Part shown: positions 1 to 10,545 of the stretch, piece by piece | Layout of the letters: each line of letters begins with the position of its first letter | Numbering within the stretch: position 1 is the stretch's first letter | NCBI RefSeq assembly: GCF_900230255.1 | Contig: NZ_OCNJ01000022.1 | Span: 1 to 34,071, forward strand | Length of the DNA: 34,071 bases | Direction of reading: 5' to 3' | DNA from: Caenispirillum bisanense | GTDB lineage: Bacteria; Pseudomonadota; Alphaproteobacteria; Rhodospirillales; Rhodospirillaceae | Position numbers and translations under genes: made by a program | Notes under the pieces: generated by a model | Seen by the model: only the letters and a program-made list of their open reading frames with translations | Database searches by the model: none | Told to the model about the DNA's origin: nothing

Positions 1-164
1 GGATCCGCTTCAATCCGGTGCTGAAGATCTTCTACGAGCGCCTGATCACTGAGAACCGCCGGCCCGGGCGGGTCGCCCTGACGGCGGTGATGCGCAAGAC
101 CCTGGTCATCCTCAACGCCATGGCCCGCGACGACCAGCCGTGGAGGTACGCCGCACCCGCGTGA
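1..164 (+). pseudogene. IS110-family transposase, C-terminal fragment
   Basis: An open frame runs in from the left edge (first full codon at base 3) and stops at TGA 162-164, giving about 53 residues. The segment IFYERLITENRRPG followed by VALTAVMRKTLVILNAM matches the C-terminal Transposase_20 end of IS110/IS1111-type DEDD transposases, where a FYxRL..GK...ALxAVMRKLL.xLNA signature precedes the stop. The catalytic DEDD domain and the catalytic Ser region lie outside the window, so I cannot tell whether the gene is intact; it is partial here because the sequence begins inside it. The structured DNA just downstream may belong to the element's right end. Confidence 0.75.
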
Positions 165-222
165 GGCCGCCCCGTCGAAGGCCGACGCTCGGCGCTCCGC
201 GCCGACGTCATGGCCGGCCCCC

Positions 223-310
223 GAACCGGGCGCGCGGACGCGTCAAGGCCGAAGCCGCCCGCAGGGCGGGCGCGCCCGCCGCGCGCCTTGACGCGGAGCA
301 CGCCCGGTTC
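223..310. repeat. Long imperfect inverted repeat downstream of the IS110 tail
   Basis: The left arm (223-248, GAACCGGGCG...CGCGTCAAGG) is matched by the reverse complement of the right arm (286-310, CCTTGACGCG...CGCCCGGTTC), apart from about five positions in the middle. The 37-base centre has further GC-rich self-complementarity (GCCCGC / GCGGGC). No gene is credible in 165-623; open frames there are GC artefacts. It could be the non-coding end of the IS110-type element or an independent palindromic repeat. Confidence 0.6.
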
Positions 311-360
311 ACTCCGACGCCGGCCACCCAGCGACGGCCCTTGACGTTGAACACGGAAGA

Positions 361-438
361 TGCCCGGCTCGGTGGCCGGGCATGACAAGAGGTTGATTTC
401 ACTTCTGAAATTGTCATGGCCGGACTTGATCCGGCCAT
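361..438. repeat. REP-like pair of palindromes (GTCATGGCCGG type)
   Basis: There are two perfect hairpins: 361-368 pairs with 375-382 (TGCCCGGC / GCCGGGCA), and 416-424 pairs with 430-438 (ATGGCCGGA / TCCGGCCAT). The two units are also inverted relative to each other, since CCGGGCATGACAA (377-389) and TTGTCATGGCCGG (411-423) are reverse complements with one mismatch. A third GTCATGGCCGG copy starts at 207. This short motif is a widespread intergenic repeat in alphaproteobacteria. The rest of 440-623 shows nothing but the DUF2333 leader. Confidence 0.65.
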
Positions 439-623
439 CCACGGCGTCTCCGGCGGCAGCCGCCCGCACCGCCCTCCTCCGCACCCCCGAGCGGCACCGG
501 ACGGCGGAGCGCCCCCCAGCGTCCCGCCGAAGAACCGCCCGCACCCCCACCCGCCGCTCGCTCCCGGGCTTCGTTCGTGGCATGCTGCGGCCGCCGAGGA
601 CGAACGTCACCAGGAGCCGACCC

Positions 624-1595
624 GTGTTGCGAGCCGCCATCGACCGCCTGCCGCTGGACCGCCTGCCCCTGCACCGCCTGCGCGGCAAGGTGTGGGTGGT
701 CGTCGGCATCGTCCTGCTGGTGCTGGCGCTCTATTACCCCGCCGGCATGCTGGTGACGCACACCATCAACGACGACGTCGACTTCACGCCGCCGGCCCGC
801 TTCCAGGTGGAAGGCGGGTCGCAGGCGGTGTCCATGGCGACCGCCCTCATCTCCCGCGAGATCGAGGACACCACCTGGGCCGCCAACAAGCCGTGGATCT
901 TCCCGGCCGCCGCCCTCGACAACATGCCGAACTTCCAGATCGGCCTGATCTACGCCGTGTCGCGCTTCGCCATCGAGATGACCGACAGCCTCGGCCGCAC
1001 CCGCGGCTCCAGCCAGGCCGACGGCGACCTCGACCGCGCCTCGGGCCTGCTCAAGTACGACGGCACCATCTGGGTGTGGGAGCCCTCCACCAGCCTGCTG
1101 CCGACGGCCAGCGCCGAGAAGCAGTACGAGGCCGGCATGAAGGCGCTCATGGGCTACAACCAGCGCCTGGGCACCGGCGCCGCCGTCTACGACCGGCGCG
1201 CCGACAACCTGATCGGCTTCCTCGAGCGCGTGTCGTCGGATCTGGGGTCGGCCTCGGGCGCCCTCGACTACCACACCATGGAAAGCGACGCCGGCTGGTT
1301 CGACACCGACGCCGACGACATCTTCTATGCGGTCAAGGGCCGGCTCTACGCCTACCACATGCTGCTGGCGGCCGTCGGCCAGGATTTCCAGGGCGTCATC
1401 GCCGAGAAGAACGCGACCGCCGTGTGGGACCAGATGCTCGCCAGCATGCGCACGGCCGCCGAGATGGACCCGCTGCTCATCGCCAACGGCAGCAACGACG
1501 GCCTGCTGGTGCCGAGCCACCTGGCGGTGCAGGGCTTCTACCTGCTGCGCGCGCGCACCCAGCTGCAGGAAGTGGCGAGCATCCTGCTGAAGTGA
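624..1595 (+). CDS. DUF2333 family inner-membrane protein
   Basis: A 323-residue protein that I recognise as DUF2333 (COG5345), a conserved family of unknown function in proteobacteria. A single transmembrane helix (about residues 22-42, VWVVVGIVLLVLALYYPAG) is followed by a long soluble domain that probably faces the periplasm, with typical family stretches such as NKPWIFPAAALDNMPNFQ and the C-terminal LVPSHLAVQGFYLLRARTQL. I chose GTG 624 because a good ribosome site (CAGGAG, 611-616) lies 7 bases upstream. An in-frame ATG at 582 would add 14 basic residues and has no comparable site. The gene stands alone; the next gene begins 105 bases later. Confidence 0.82.
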   Translation: MLRAAIDRLPLDRLPLHRLRGKVWVVVGIVLLVLALYYPAGMLVTHTINDDVDFTPPARFQVEGGSQAVSMATALISREIEDTTWAANKPWIFPAAALDNMPNFQIGLIYAVSRFAIEMTDSLGRTRGSSQADGDLDRASGLLKYDGTIWVWEPSTSLLPTASAEKQYEAGMKALMGYNQRLGTGAAVYDRRADNLIGFLERVSSDLGSASGALDYHTMESDAGWFDTDADDIFYAVKGRLYAYHMLLAAVGQDFQGVIAEKNATAVWDQMLASMRTAAEMDPLLIANGSNDGLLVPSHLAVQGFYLLRARTQLQEVASILLK

Positions 1596-1700
1596 CGCAC
1601 CCGTACGGAGGGTGGGGCTTCACAGCCGCGGCGGGCGCCGTATAGTGGAAGGCGGCGTGCCCCCGCACGCCCGCAGATCACGGCCAGAGGCATCACCCCC

Positions 1701-2105
1701 ATGCCGCTCATCGACTGGCAGCCGGCCTACAGCGTCGGCGAGCCGCAGCTCGACCAGGACCACCAGAACCTGGTGGACCTCATCAACACCCTGCACGAAG
1801 CCTGGGAGGCCGGCGAGGACCTGACGGTCCTGCACGGCATCTTCGGCGAGTTGCTGATGTACACCGACTATCACTTCCAGCGCGAGGAAGGGTTGCTGGC
1901 CGAACGCGGCTACGACCGCCTGGAAGACCAGCGCACCGCCCATGCCGCCCTGCGGCGCCGCGTCACCGACTTCCGGGCGCGCTATCTGGCCGGCGAAAGC
2001 CCCGTGCTGACGCTGGAGATCGAGGACTTTCTCAAGACCTGGATGATGGAACACATCCTGGAGGAAGACCTGCGCTACCGCCCACTGTTCGAAGACGGCC
2101 GCTGA
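1701..2105 (+). CDS. Bacteriohemerythrin with a His-to-Gln iron ligand
   Basis: A 134-residue single-domain hemerythrin, the usual length for a free bacteriohemerythrin. These are cytosolic non-heme di-iron proteins that bind O2 and may deliver it to enzymes or sense it. Expected ligands are present at H21 (QDH), H58 and E62 (HFQREE), H81, H118 and D123 (HILEED). The first His of the usual HxxxH pair, expected at position 77, is Gln (codon CAG at 1929-1931), one base away from a His codon. The site therefore has four of five His ligands plus both carboxylates. The ribosome site is weak (AGAGG about 10 bases before ATG). It converges on the kinase gene that ends at 2230. Confidence 0.9.
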   Translation: MPLIDWQPAYSVGEPQLDQDHQNLVDLINTLHEAWEAGEDLTVLHGIFGELLMYTDYHFQREEGLLAERGYDRLEDQRTAHAALRRRVTDFRARYLAGESPVLTLEIEDFLKTWMMEHILEEDLRYRPLFEDGR

Positions 2106-2229
2106 AGCCGTTTCCATCGACTTAGGTCGACACTCGCCGACCGGGACGCGCCGGTCAGGCGCGGGAGCCTGCGTGGCGCATGATCGCAGCTCTGGCGCGA
2201 CAGCGACAGAGCGCAATCGACCCGCCACC

Positions 2230-5200
2230 TCAGGCGCTGGCGGCGAACAGTTCGTCGACCAGATCGGCCACGCGCGCCAGGCTGACCGGCTTGCGCAGCA
2301 CGGCCGCCACGTCGTCGTCGGCTTCGAGCGCCCGCGCTTCCTGTTCGCCGACGTGACCGGTCACCACCACCACCGGCAGGTCGGGCACGTGGGCCCGCAG
2401 GCGGACGATGAGGTTGCGGCCGTCGCACCGCGGCATGCGCAGGTCGGTGACGAGGATGTCGGCGGGGTCGCGCATGAAGGCTTCCGTCGCCTGTTCGCCG
2501 TCCTGGGCGATGGTGACGCGATTGCCGCGGGCGCGCAGGTAGTCGGCCATGAGCAGGGCCGCCTCGCGCTCGTCGTCGGCGACCAGCACGTGCGGCACCA
2601 GGGCGGAGGCTTCCTCGTCGTCGTCGGCATCGGCCGCCGGCGGCGGCACGATGCGCGGCGGGGCGGGCGGACGCACCGGCTCCGCCGCCGGTCCGGCACC
2701 GACGCCGAGGTGCGGCAGGGTCACGACGAAGCGCGCCCCGTCGCCCAGGGTGCGCGTCTCCACCGCGATGCGGCCGCCCATGCCGCGGATCAGGCCGTCG
2801 CTGATGGACAGGCCGAGGCCGGTGCCGACGCCGGCCGCCTTGGTGGTGTAGAAGGGCTCGAACAGGCGCGGCAGGATCTCGGCCGGCACGCCTTTGCCGG
2901 TGTCCTCGACGCTGATGACCACGCTGCCCGCCTCCACGTGGCAGCCGAGCGCCACCGTCGGGCTCCAGCCCTGCGGCAGGCGGCCGTCGCTGCGGCGTTC
3001 GAGGACGGCGTCGCGGGCGTTGGTCAGCAGGTTGAGGATCACCTGTTCCAGCTGCACCGGGCGGCCGCGCACCCAGGCGAGGCCCGTCGGCGGCAGATCC
3101 AGGTGGACCGCGATGCCGTCGCCGGTGAAGGCATGGTCGACCAGCGCCAGCGCGGCCCGCGCGGCGGCGGCGGCGTCGAAGGTCTCCTCCGGGCCGTCGT
3201 CGCGGCGGGTGAAGATGCGCATGTGGTCGATGATCTCGCCCATGCGGCCGGCCTGGCCGGCGATCAGCTCGAAGCGCTTGCGCACCTCGCTGCGGCCCTG
3301 CTCGGCCGCCGGCGGCGGCGCCTCGCCCGGCGTGTCGAGGCGCAGCAGCGCCGCCTCGGCGGCCATGCGGATGATGTTCATGGGCTGCGCCAGCTCGTGC
3401 GCCATGCCGGCCGCCAGTTCGCCGAGCGTCGCCAGCTTGGCCGACTGGGCGACGCTCGCCTGCTCGGCCCGGCGCAGGGTGACGTCGCGCACCACCGTGT
3501 GGATGCACAGGCGCCCGGCGAAGGTGATGGGGGCGGAATGCACCTCGGCCACCATGCTGCGGCCGTCGGGCAGGGCGAGGCGCATCTCCACCCGCTCCAG
3601 CGGGCGCGGGTCGGCGTAGAACGAGACGACACGGCCCTCGGCGAGGCGGCGCTGTTCCGGCACCACCACGTCGAACAGCGAGCGGCCGATCACCGCCGCC
3701 GGCTCGCTTTCGCCGAACAGCTCGGCGGCGCGGCGATTGGCGAACAGCACCCGGCCGCGATCGTGGGCCAGCACCATGTCGGGCGAGCTTTCGATGAGGG
3801 CGCGGTAGCGTTCCTCGCTCTCGCGCAGGCGCTCGCGGGCGTCGCGGCTGTCGGTGACGTCGCGGATCATCAGGTGGGTGGCGGCGCGACCGCCGTAGCC
3901 CATGGGGCCGATCACCACCTCGGCGTAGAAGTCGCGGCCGTCCAGGCGCGTCAGGCGTACCTCCAGCAGCGTGACGGCGCCGTCGTCGCGGCTTTCGACG
4001 ATGCGTTCGCGCACGATGTCGCGCGCCTCGTCGTGCACCAGGTCGACGAGCGGGCGGGCCAGCAGTTCCTCCAGCCGGTCGGCGCCGAACAGGCTGACGG
4101 CCTTGGAGTTGGCGTAGAGCACGGCGCCGCGCGCCTGCACCACGATGGCCTCCGGCGCCAGTTCCACCAGCGTGCGGTAGCGTTCCTCGCTCTGGCGCTT
4201 CACCGACAGCTGGGTCTCGCTGGTGATGAGGGCGGCCTCGCGGCTGGCGAGGCGCTCGGTCAGCTGGTCGAAGGCGTGCGACAGGTCGGCCAGTTCGGTG
4301 ATGCCGCCGTAGGGCGGGCCGAGGCGCTGGGCGAAATCGCCGCGCATGAGGCTGCGGGTCGCCGTCTCCAGCCGCCGCACCGGCACCACCACCATGTAGT
4401 GGGACGCCATGTGGGCGACGATGACGCCGACCGCGAACACCAGCGCCAGCCAGCCCAGGCCCTGCACCAGGGCCGTGTCGGCGGCCGCCATGGCCTGCGC
4501 CCGGTCGGCCGCGACGGCGATGGTCAGGCCGCCCTCGTGCCCCGCGAAGGCGAGGATCACCGGCCGCTCGTCGAGCATGGAGTCGGGCAGCACCTTTTCC
4601 TCGGCGCTGCCGGCGGCGGCGATGGCCGCACCCTCGGGCAGCGGCCGGCCGATCAGCTGGGGGGCTTCCGGCACCGTCGCGATGATGCGGCCGCCGCGGT
4701 CGGCCAGCACCAGCATGTCGCTGCGGCCCGGCAGCAGCTCGACGAGACGCGGGCTGAACCACAGCAGGTCGAGGGCGGCGGCGAGCACCGTGCGCGGCTG
4801 TCCGTCGGGGCCGGGCACCGGCTGCGCCACCGGCAGCAGGGGCCGGGCGCGCAGATCGGCGTGGGTCACCTCGGCGGTGGTGAAGCGGCCGCTCGCCAGG
4901 GCTTCGCGGGCGACGGCGGCGGCGACGGCGGGGCCGGGCGGATTGCTGCCGGCGCTGCACAGGGACATGAGGTCGGGGCGCACCAGCGACACGCCGGTCA
5001 GCACGCCGATGCGCGCCGCCGTGGCGGCCAGGTCGGCGGCGCAGGCCGGCGTGCCCTCGACCACCGCCGGGGCGGTGGACAGCAGCGCGAGGCCGCGGCG
5101 TCCTTCCTCCACCAGCAGGCGGTGCTGGGCGGCCAGGGCGCGGGCGAGGCCGAGGGCGTCGCGCTCGGCGGCTGCCACCGCGTCGTGCTGCAGGCTGAGT

Positions 5201-5406
5201 CCGCGCCACACCTCCAGTCCGAAGACGGGCAGCGCCGCCAGCAGCAGCAGCGCCAGCAGGCGCGCCTGCAGGCGGCCGAGGGGCACGCGCCGGCCGGCGG
5301 CGGGGCGTTCCGCCGGGCGCGTCACCACGGCCCCCGGATGCAGGGCCGGCGTCCAGTCGAGCTTGTCTGCCAAGGGCGGCCGCCCGCTCCCGTCCATGTG
5401 GACCAT
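2230..5406 (-). CDS. Membrane hybrid sensor histidine kinase (Cache-like sensor, HAMP, 2 PAS, HisKA, HATPase, REC)
   Basis: 1058 residues. Order: TM1 (about 47-63), periplasmic sensor (64-314) with C122 and C150, TM2 (315-336), HAMP (337-390), PAS (405-520), PAS (532-645), HisKA with phospho-acceptor H670 (GMAHELAQPMN), HATPase (N792/N796, EDTGKGV at 834-840, GTGLGLS at 861-867), a Pro/Asp linker (905-935), and a C-terminal receiver with D944/D945, phospho-acceptor D988 (VTDLRMP) and K1039. All residues needed for autophosphorylation and phosphotransfer are present. The HELAQP box is of the type seen in PAS-linked kinases such as FixL. The signal is unknown. Its partner could be the neighbouring kinase or a distant regulator. 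ATG 5406 follows GGGGAG about 12 bases upstream; ATG 5397 is an alternative start. Confidence 0.92.
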   Translation of the reverse strand: MVHMDGSGRPPLADKLDWTPALHPGAVVTRPAERPAAGRRVPLGRLQARLLALLLLAALPVFGLEVWRGLSLQHDAVAAAERDALGLARALAAQHRLLVEEGRRGLALLSTAPAVVEGTPACAADLAATAARIGVLTGVSLVRPDLMSLCSAGSNPPGPAVAAAVAREALASGRFTTAEVTHADLRARPLLPVAQPVPGPDGQPRTVLAAALDLLWFSPRLVELLPGRSDMLVLADRGGRIIATVPEAPQLIGRPLPEGAAIAAAGSAEEKVLPDSMLDERPVILAFAGHEGGLTIAVAADRAQAMAAADTALVQGLGWLALVFAVGVIVAHMASHYMVVVPVRRLETATRSLMRGDFAQRLGPPYGGITELADLSHAFDQLTERLASREAALITSETQLSVKRQSEERYRTLVELAPEAIVVQARGAVLYANSKAVSLFGADRLEELLARPLVDLVHDEARDIVRERIVESRDDGAVTLLEVRLTRLDGRDFYAEVVIGPMGYGGRAATHLMIRDVTDSRDARERLRESEERYRALIESSPDMVLAHDRGRVLFANRRAAELFGESEPAAVIGRSLFDVVVPEQRRLAEGRVVSFYADPRPLERVEMRLALPDGRSMVAEVHSAPITFAGRLCIHTVVRDVTLRRAEQASVAQSAKLATLGELAAGMAHELAQPMNIIRMAAEAALLRLDTPGEAPPPAAEQGRSEVRKRFELIAGQAGRMGEIIDHMRIFTRRDDGPEETFDAAAAARAALALVDHAFTGDGIAVHLDLPPTGLAWVRGRPVQLEQVILNLLTNARDAVLERRSDGRLPQGWSPTVALGCHVEAGSVVISVEDTGKGVPAEILPRLFEPFYTTKAAGVGTGLGLSISDGLIRGMGGRIAVETRTLGDGARFVVTLPHLGVGAGPAAEPVRPPAPPRIVPPPAADADDDEEASALVPHVLVADDEREAALLMADYLRARGNRVTIAQDGEQATEAFMRDPADILVTDLRMPRCDGRNLIVRLRAHVPDLPVVVVTGHVGEQEARALEADDDVAAVLRKPVSLARVADLVDELFAASA

Positions 5407-5621
5407 ACCGACCCGTTTCTCCCCGTTCCGCCCGCCTGCCGCGGGTCATCGGCACAGTCTACGCGCAACCGCCTGCCCGCCCCAGCCGTGCAGGCGGGTC
5501 ACCGGCTGCAACAAGGTATACGGCAGCGGACTCGACGGCGCACGAGAGTATAAGCCGGCGCCGCCGGCCGACCACCGGGCTACGGTCAGGGAAAAGGAGA
5601 GGGGATGGGGAGGGGCCGCCG

Positions 5622-7817
<2,196 letters not shown>

Positions 7818-8011
7818 GCCGGGAAGCGGCCTCTCGGAAGCGGAACGTCATATGTCGAAAGTCTGGGAGTAAACCAATCACTGTCGCAAGCGGTAAAAGG
7901 TACATCCAAAGTTCCAAGGGTGGACGGCCCGGAAAATCCGCTGGCGAAGTCCCGCGATTGAGCGTAGAGGAACGCAATCGCTTCTCACCTTCTGCCGGGA
8001 CGAAAACCACC

Positions 8012-9559
8012 ATGGGCCGCCGTATCGCGCTGCTCGTGACCGCCCTGTGTGCGGTCCTCGCCATCGCCTTCATCGTCCGCCAGGGCCGCCCCGTACCGGT
8101 CGCCGACGGGCCGGACGGCAAGGTCGCCTGCGTCTCCTACGCCCCCTACGACCGCCACCAGACGCCGTTCGACGAAACCCTCGTCATCCCGCCCGAGCAG
8201 ATCGAGCGGGACATGGCGGTGCTGGCCACCTTCACCCGCTGCGTGCGCACCTATGCCACCGGCCAGGGGCTCGACAAGGTGGCCGAGATCGCCCACCGCC
8301 ACGGCCTCGGCGTCTATGCCGGCGCCTGGATCGGTCGCAAGGACGTCGACAACCAGGCGGAGATCGCCCGCCTGATCGCCATGGCCAACGCCCACCCCGA
8401 GGCGCTGAAGGGCCTGATCATCGGCAACGAGGTGCTGCTGCGCGGCGAACAGACCGCCGCCGCCCTGGCCGCCTACGTCGGGCAGGTGCGCGCCGGCCTG
8501 GACCACACCATCCCCATCACCTATGCCGACGTGTGGGAGTTCTGGGTCGAGCATCCCGAGCTGCGCGACGCCGTGGACTTCGTCACCGTCCACATCCTGC
8601 CCTACTGGGAAGACGACCCGACCTCGGTGGAGGAAGCGGTCACCCACGTCATGGCCGTGTGGCGCGAGGTGCGCGACGAGTTCGCGCCCAAGCCCATCCT
8701 CATCGGCGAGACCGGCTGGCCGTCGGAAGGCCGCCGCCGTCAGGACGCCGAGCCGACGCTGGTCAACCAGGCGCTGTTCATTCGCGGCATCCTGACCGCC
8801 GCCCACGAGACCGGCGCCGACTACAACCTCATCGAGGCCTTCGACCAGCCGTGGAAGCGCGAGCTGGAAGGCACCGTCGGCGGCGCCTGGGGCATGTTCG
8901 ACGCCGAACGCGGCCCCAAGGCCAGCCTCACCGGCCCGGTGGTCGAGCGCAGCGACGCCTTCGCCTGGCTGGCCGGCGGCCTCGCGCTCGGGGTGCTGCC
9001 GCTGCTGGTGACGCTGGTGCGGCGCGAGACGCGCGACCCGGCCGCCCTCGGCATCCTGCTGTTCGGCGGGCTGTTCTCGGGCTGCGTGCTGGTGCTGCAG
9101 GGCTGGCACGCGCTGGACGCCAGCCGCTGGGCCACCGAATGGGCGGTGAACCTGGGCTGGCTCGCGGTCAGCGTGGGGATCGCCGGCGCCGGCCTGCGCC
9201 TGCTGGCCGGGCTGCCGTGCCGGGTGACGGCGGTAGACCTGCGGTTCCTGTCCACCTGCGCCATGAGCGTCGCCAGCCTCGGGCTGCTGTTCAACAGCCG
9301 CTACCGCGACCTGCCGGTCAGCATGTTCCTCATCCCCGCCGTGCTGCTGGCCCTGACGCCGGCCGACGGCGAGGAAGGGCCGGAGCGCCGCGCCATGGCG
9401 CTGCTGCTGGCCGCCACCTCGCTCGGCGTGCTGCTGAACGAGGGGGTGCTCAACACCCACGCCTGGCTGTGGACGGCGACGGCGCTGCTGCTGGCGGCGC
9501 CGACGCTGCTCAGCGGTGCTTTCGCGCGCGCCGGGAAGACGGCTCCCGCTTCCGCATGA
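8012..9559 (+). CDS. Membrane GH17-family beta-glucan hydrolase/transglycosylase
   Basis: 515 residues. An N-terminal signal-anchor (about 5-22) precedes a GH17 (beta/alpha)8 domain (about 38-305) with acid/base E140 in IIGNEVLLR and nucleophile E233 in LIGETGWPSEG. The C-terminal third (about 318-510) is hydrophobic, with five or six membrane helices. Bacterial GH17 proteins of this kind act on beta-1,3-glucans outside the membrane, often as transglycosylases that branch, elongate or cyclise (compare the GH17 domain of Pseudomonas NdvB). There is no fused GT2 domain here. A periplasmic role in modifying membrane glucan is inferred. ATG 8012 puts the anchor at the very N-terminus; an in-frame TTG at 7958 is unlikely. 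The gene end overlaps the convergent gene by 50 bases. Confidence 0.85.
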   Translation: MGRRIALLVTALCAVLAIAFIVRQGRPVPVADGPDGKVACVSYAPYDRHQTPFDETLVIPPEQIERDMAVLATFTRCVRTYATGQGLDKVAEIAHRHGLGVYAGAWIGRKDVDNQAEIARLIAMANAHPEALKGLIIGNEVLLRGEQTAAALAAYVGQVRAGLDHTIPITYADVWEFWVEHPELRDAVDFVTVHILPYWEDDPTSVEEAVTHVMAVWREVRDEFAPKPILIGETGWPSEGRRRQDAEPTLVNQALFIRGILTAAHETGADYNLIEAFDQPWKRELEGTVGGAWGMFDAERGPKASLTGPVVERSDAFAWLAGGLALGVLPLLVTLVRRETRDPAALGILLFGGLFSGCVLVLQGWHALDASRWATEWAVNLGWLAVSVGIAGAGLRLLAGLPCRVTAVDLRFLSTCAMSVASLGLLFNSRYRDLPVSMFLIPAVLLALTPADGEEGPERRAMALLLAATSLGVLLNEGVLNTHAWLWTATALLLAAPTLLSGAFARAGKTAPASA

Positions 9560-9890
9560 CGACGATCAGGCCGAGCACGAAGCCGACGGCCGCGGGCTCG
9601 GCATTGTAGAGCACGAGGCCGACGGCGCCGCTGAGCAGGGCGGCCGCCCCCCAGGCGCGGCCGCCGAACACCAGCCCGACCAGGCCGGTGACGACGCTGA
9701 CCACGCCGAACACGTAATACTGCATCACCGGCACCAGCGCGCCGCGCAGCGGGCACCACCACTGGGCCTGCTCGCTGGCGCACATGAGGGCGGCGCCGCG
9801 CGGCTCGACCATCAGGAAGCGGGCGGCGAGCGCCGCGGCGAAGGCCACCGCGAGGGCGGCGGCGAGTTTCATCAACTGGTTACGCGACAC
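9510..9890 (-). CDS. Small four-helix membrane protein, unknown function
   Basis: 126 residues, which I do not recognise as a named family. Membrane helices lie at about 9-26, 53-75, 79-95 and 97-112, and the tail is strongly basic (MRKREPSSRRARKHR). A short loop after helix 1 holds C37 and C46 within CASEQAQWWC, which may face the periplasm. GTG 9890 is preferred because GGAG sits 9 bases upstream; ATG 9872 (MKLAAAL) is the alternative. The last 50 bases overlap the 3' end of the convergent GH17 gene, so the basic tail is antisense to coding sequence. The hydrophobic pattern is not what a shadow frame would give. Confidence 0.6.
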   Translation of the reverse strand: MSRNQLMKLAAALAVAFAAALAARFLMVEPRGAALMCASEQAQWWCPLRGALVPVMQYYVFGVVSVVTGLVGLVFGGRAWGAAALLSGAVGLVLYNAEPAAVGFVLGLIVVMRKREPSSRRARKHR

Positions 9891-9983
9891 GGGCGCACAC
9901 TCCGTTCAGGATCTTCCTGATCGCTAGCACAGGCGCGGGCGGCGGTCACGGGGGATCGTGACGGGCGCGCGCCGGCTCCCCAT

Positions 9984-9998
9984 ATGCATCGCATGCAT
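9984..9998. promoter_or_regulatory. ATGCAT palindrome pair upstream of yccF
   Basis: Two ATGCAT palindromes flank CGC, forming ATGCATCGCATGCAT, 17 bases before the yccF start codon and in the divergent interval with the small membrane protein gene. It stands out because the surrounding DNA is nearly all G/C. A role as an operator is only a guess. Confidence 0.2.
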
Positions 9999-10015
9999 CT
10001 GCAAGGGATTCGTCC

Positions 10016-10477
10016 ATGTCGCTGATTCTGAACATCCTGTGGCTGTTTTTCGGGCCGGGCATCATCGCCGGCCTGCTGTGGCTGCTGGCCGCCGTGATCA
10101 TGGCGGTCACCATCGTCGGCCTGCCGTGGGCGCGCGCCTGCGTGACCATCGCCCTCTTCACCTTCTGGCCGTTCGGCCGCGCCGCCGTCGACCGCGAGGA
10201 CCTGACGGGGCGCGAGGACATCGGCACCGGCACGCTCGGCACCCTCGGCAACATCCTGTGGTTCGTGCTGGCCGGCATCTGGCTCGCCATCGGGCACGTG
10301 TCGGCGGCCATCGCGCTCGGCCTGACCATCATCGGCATTCCCTTCGCGTGGCAGCACCTGAAGCTCGCCCACGTCAGCCTGTTCCCCATCGGCAAGACCA
10401 TCGTCGAGACCGAGGTCGCCGACGAGATCCGCCGCCGCAAGGCCGCCGGCATCCTGGACCGCACCCGCTCCGCCTGA
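10016..10477 (+). CDS. yccF: YccF domain-containing inner-membrane protein
   Basis: 153 residues built as two copies of the YccF repeat. Copy one (about 5-54) runs from LNILWLFFGPG to VTIVGLPWARA and FWPFGR. Copy two (about 78-126) runs from LGNILWFVLAG to LTIIGIPFAWQHLKLA and LFPIGK. Both contain the T-I-x-G-x-P turn and a Pro-Phe/Ile-Gly-Arg/Lys end that define the family. The protein is multi-pass; the function of YccF is not established. ATG 10016 follows AAGGGA. The next gene starts 68 bases downstream in the same direction. Confidence 0.88.
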   Translation: MSLILNILWLFFGPGIIAGLLWLLAAVIMAVTIVGLPWARACVTIALFTFWPFGRAAVDREDLTGREDIGTGTLGTLGNILWFVLAGIWLAIGHVSAAIALGLTIIGIPFAWQHLKLAHVSLFPIGKTIVETEVADEIRRRKAAGILDRTRSA

Positions 10478-10545
10478 GGCGGGGCGTTGCGGGCGGCGGC
10501 GGGTTGCGCCACAGTGGGGCGACTCGCCGCAACCGGGGACCCCGC

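Noticed and set aside
360-623. Longer N-terminus for the DUF2333 protein
   Set aside because: The extension crosses the REP-like palindromes and is Arg/Pro-rich; a good ribosome site supports GTG 624.
32-709. Open frames on both strands over the structured region 165-623
   Set aside because: Arg- and Pro-rich with no ribosome site; explained by GC-rich palindromes.
2173-5553. Plus-strand open frame of 1126 codons opposite the hybrid kinase
   Set aside because: Composition is Arg/Gly/His/Gln-rich with no domain, and it is fully antisense to a kinase with all catalytic motifs. Long shadow frames are normal at this GC content.
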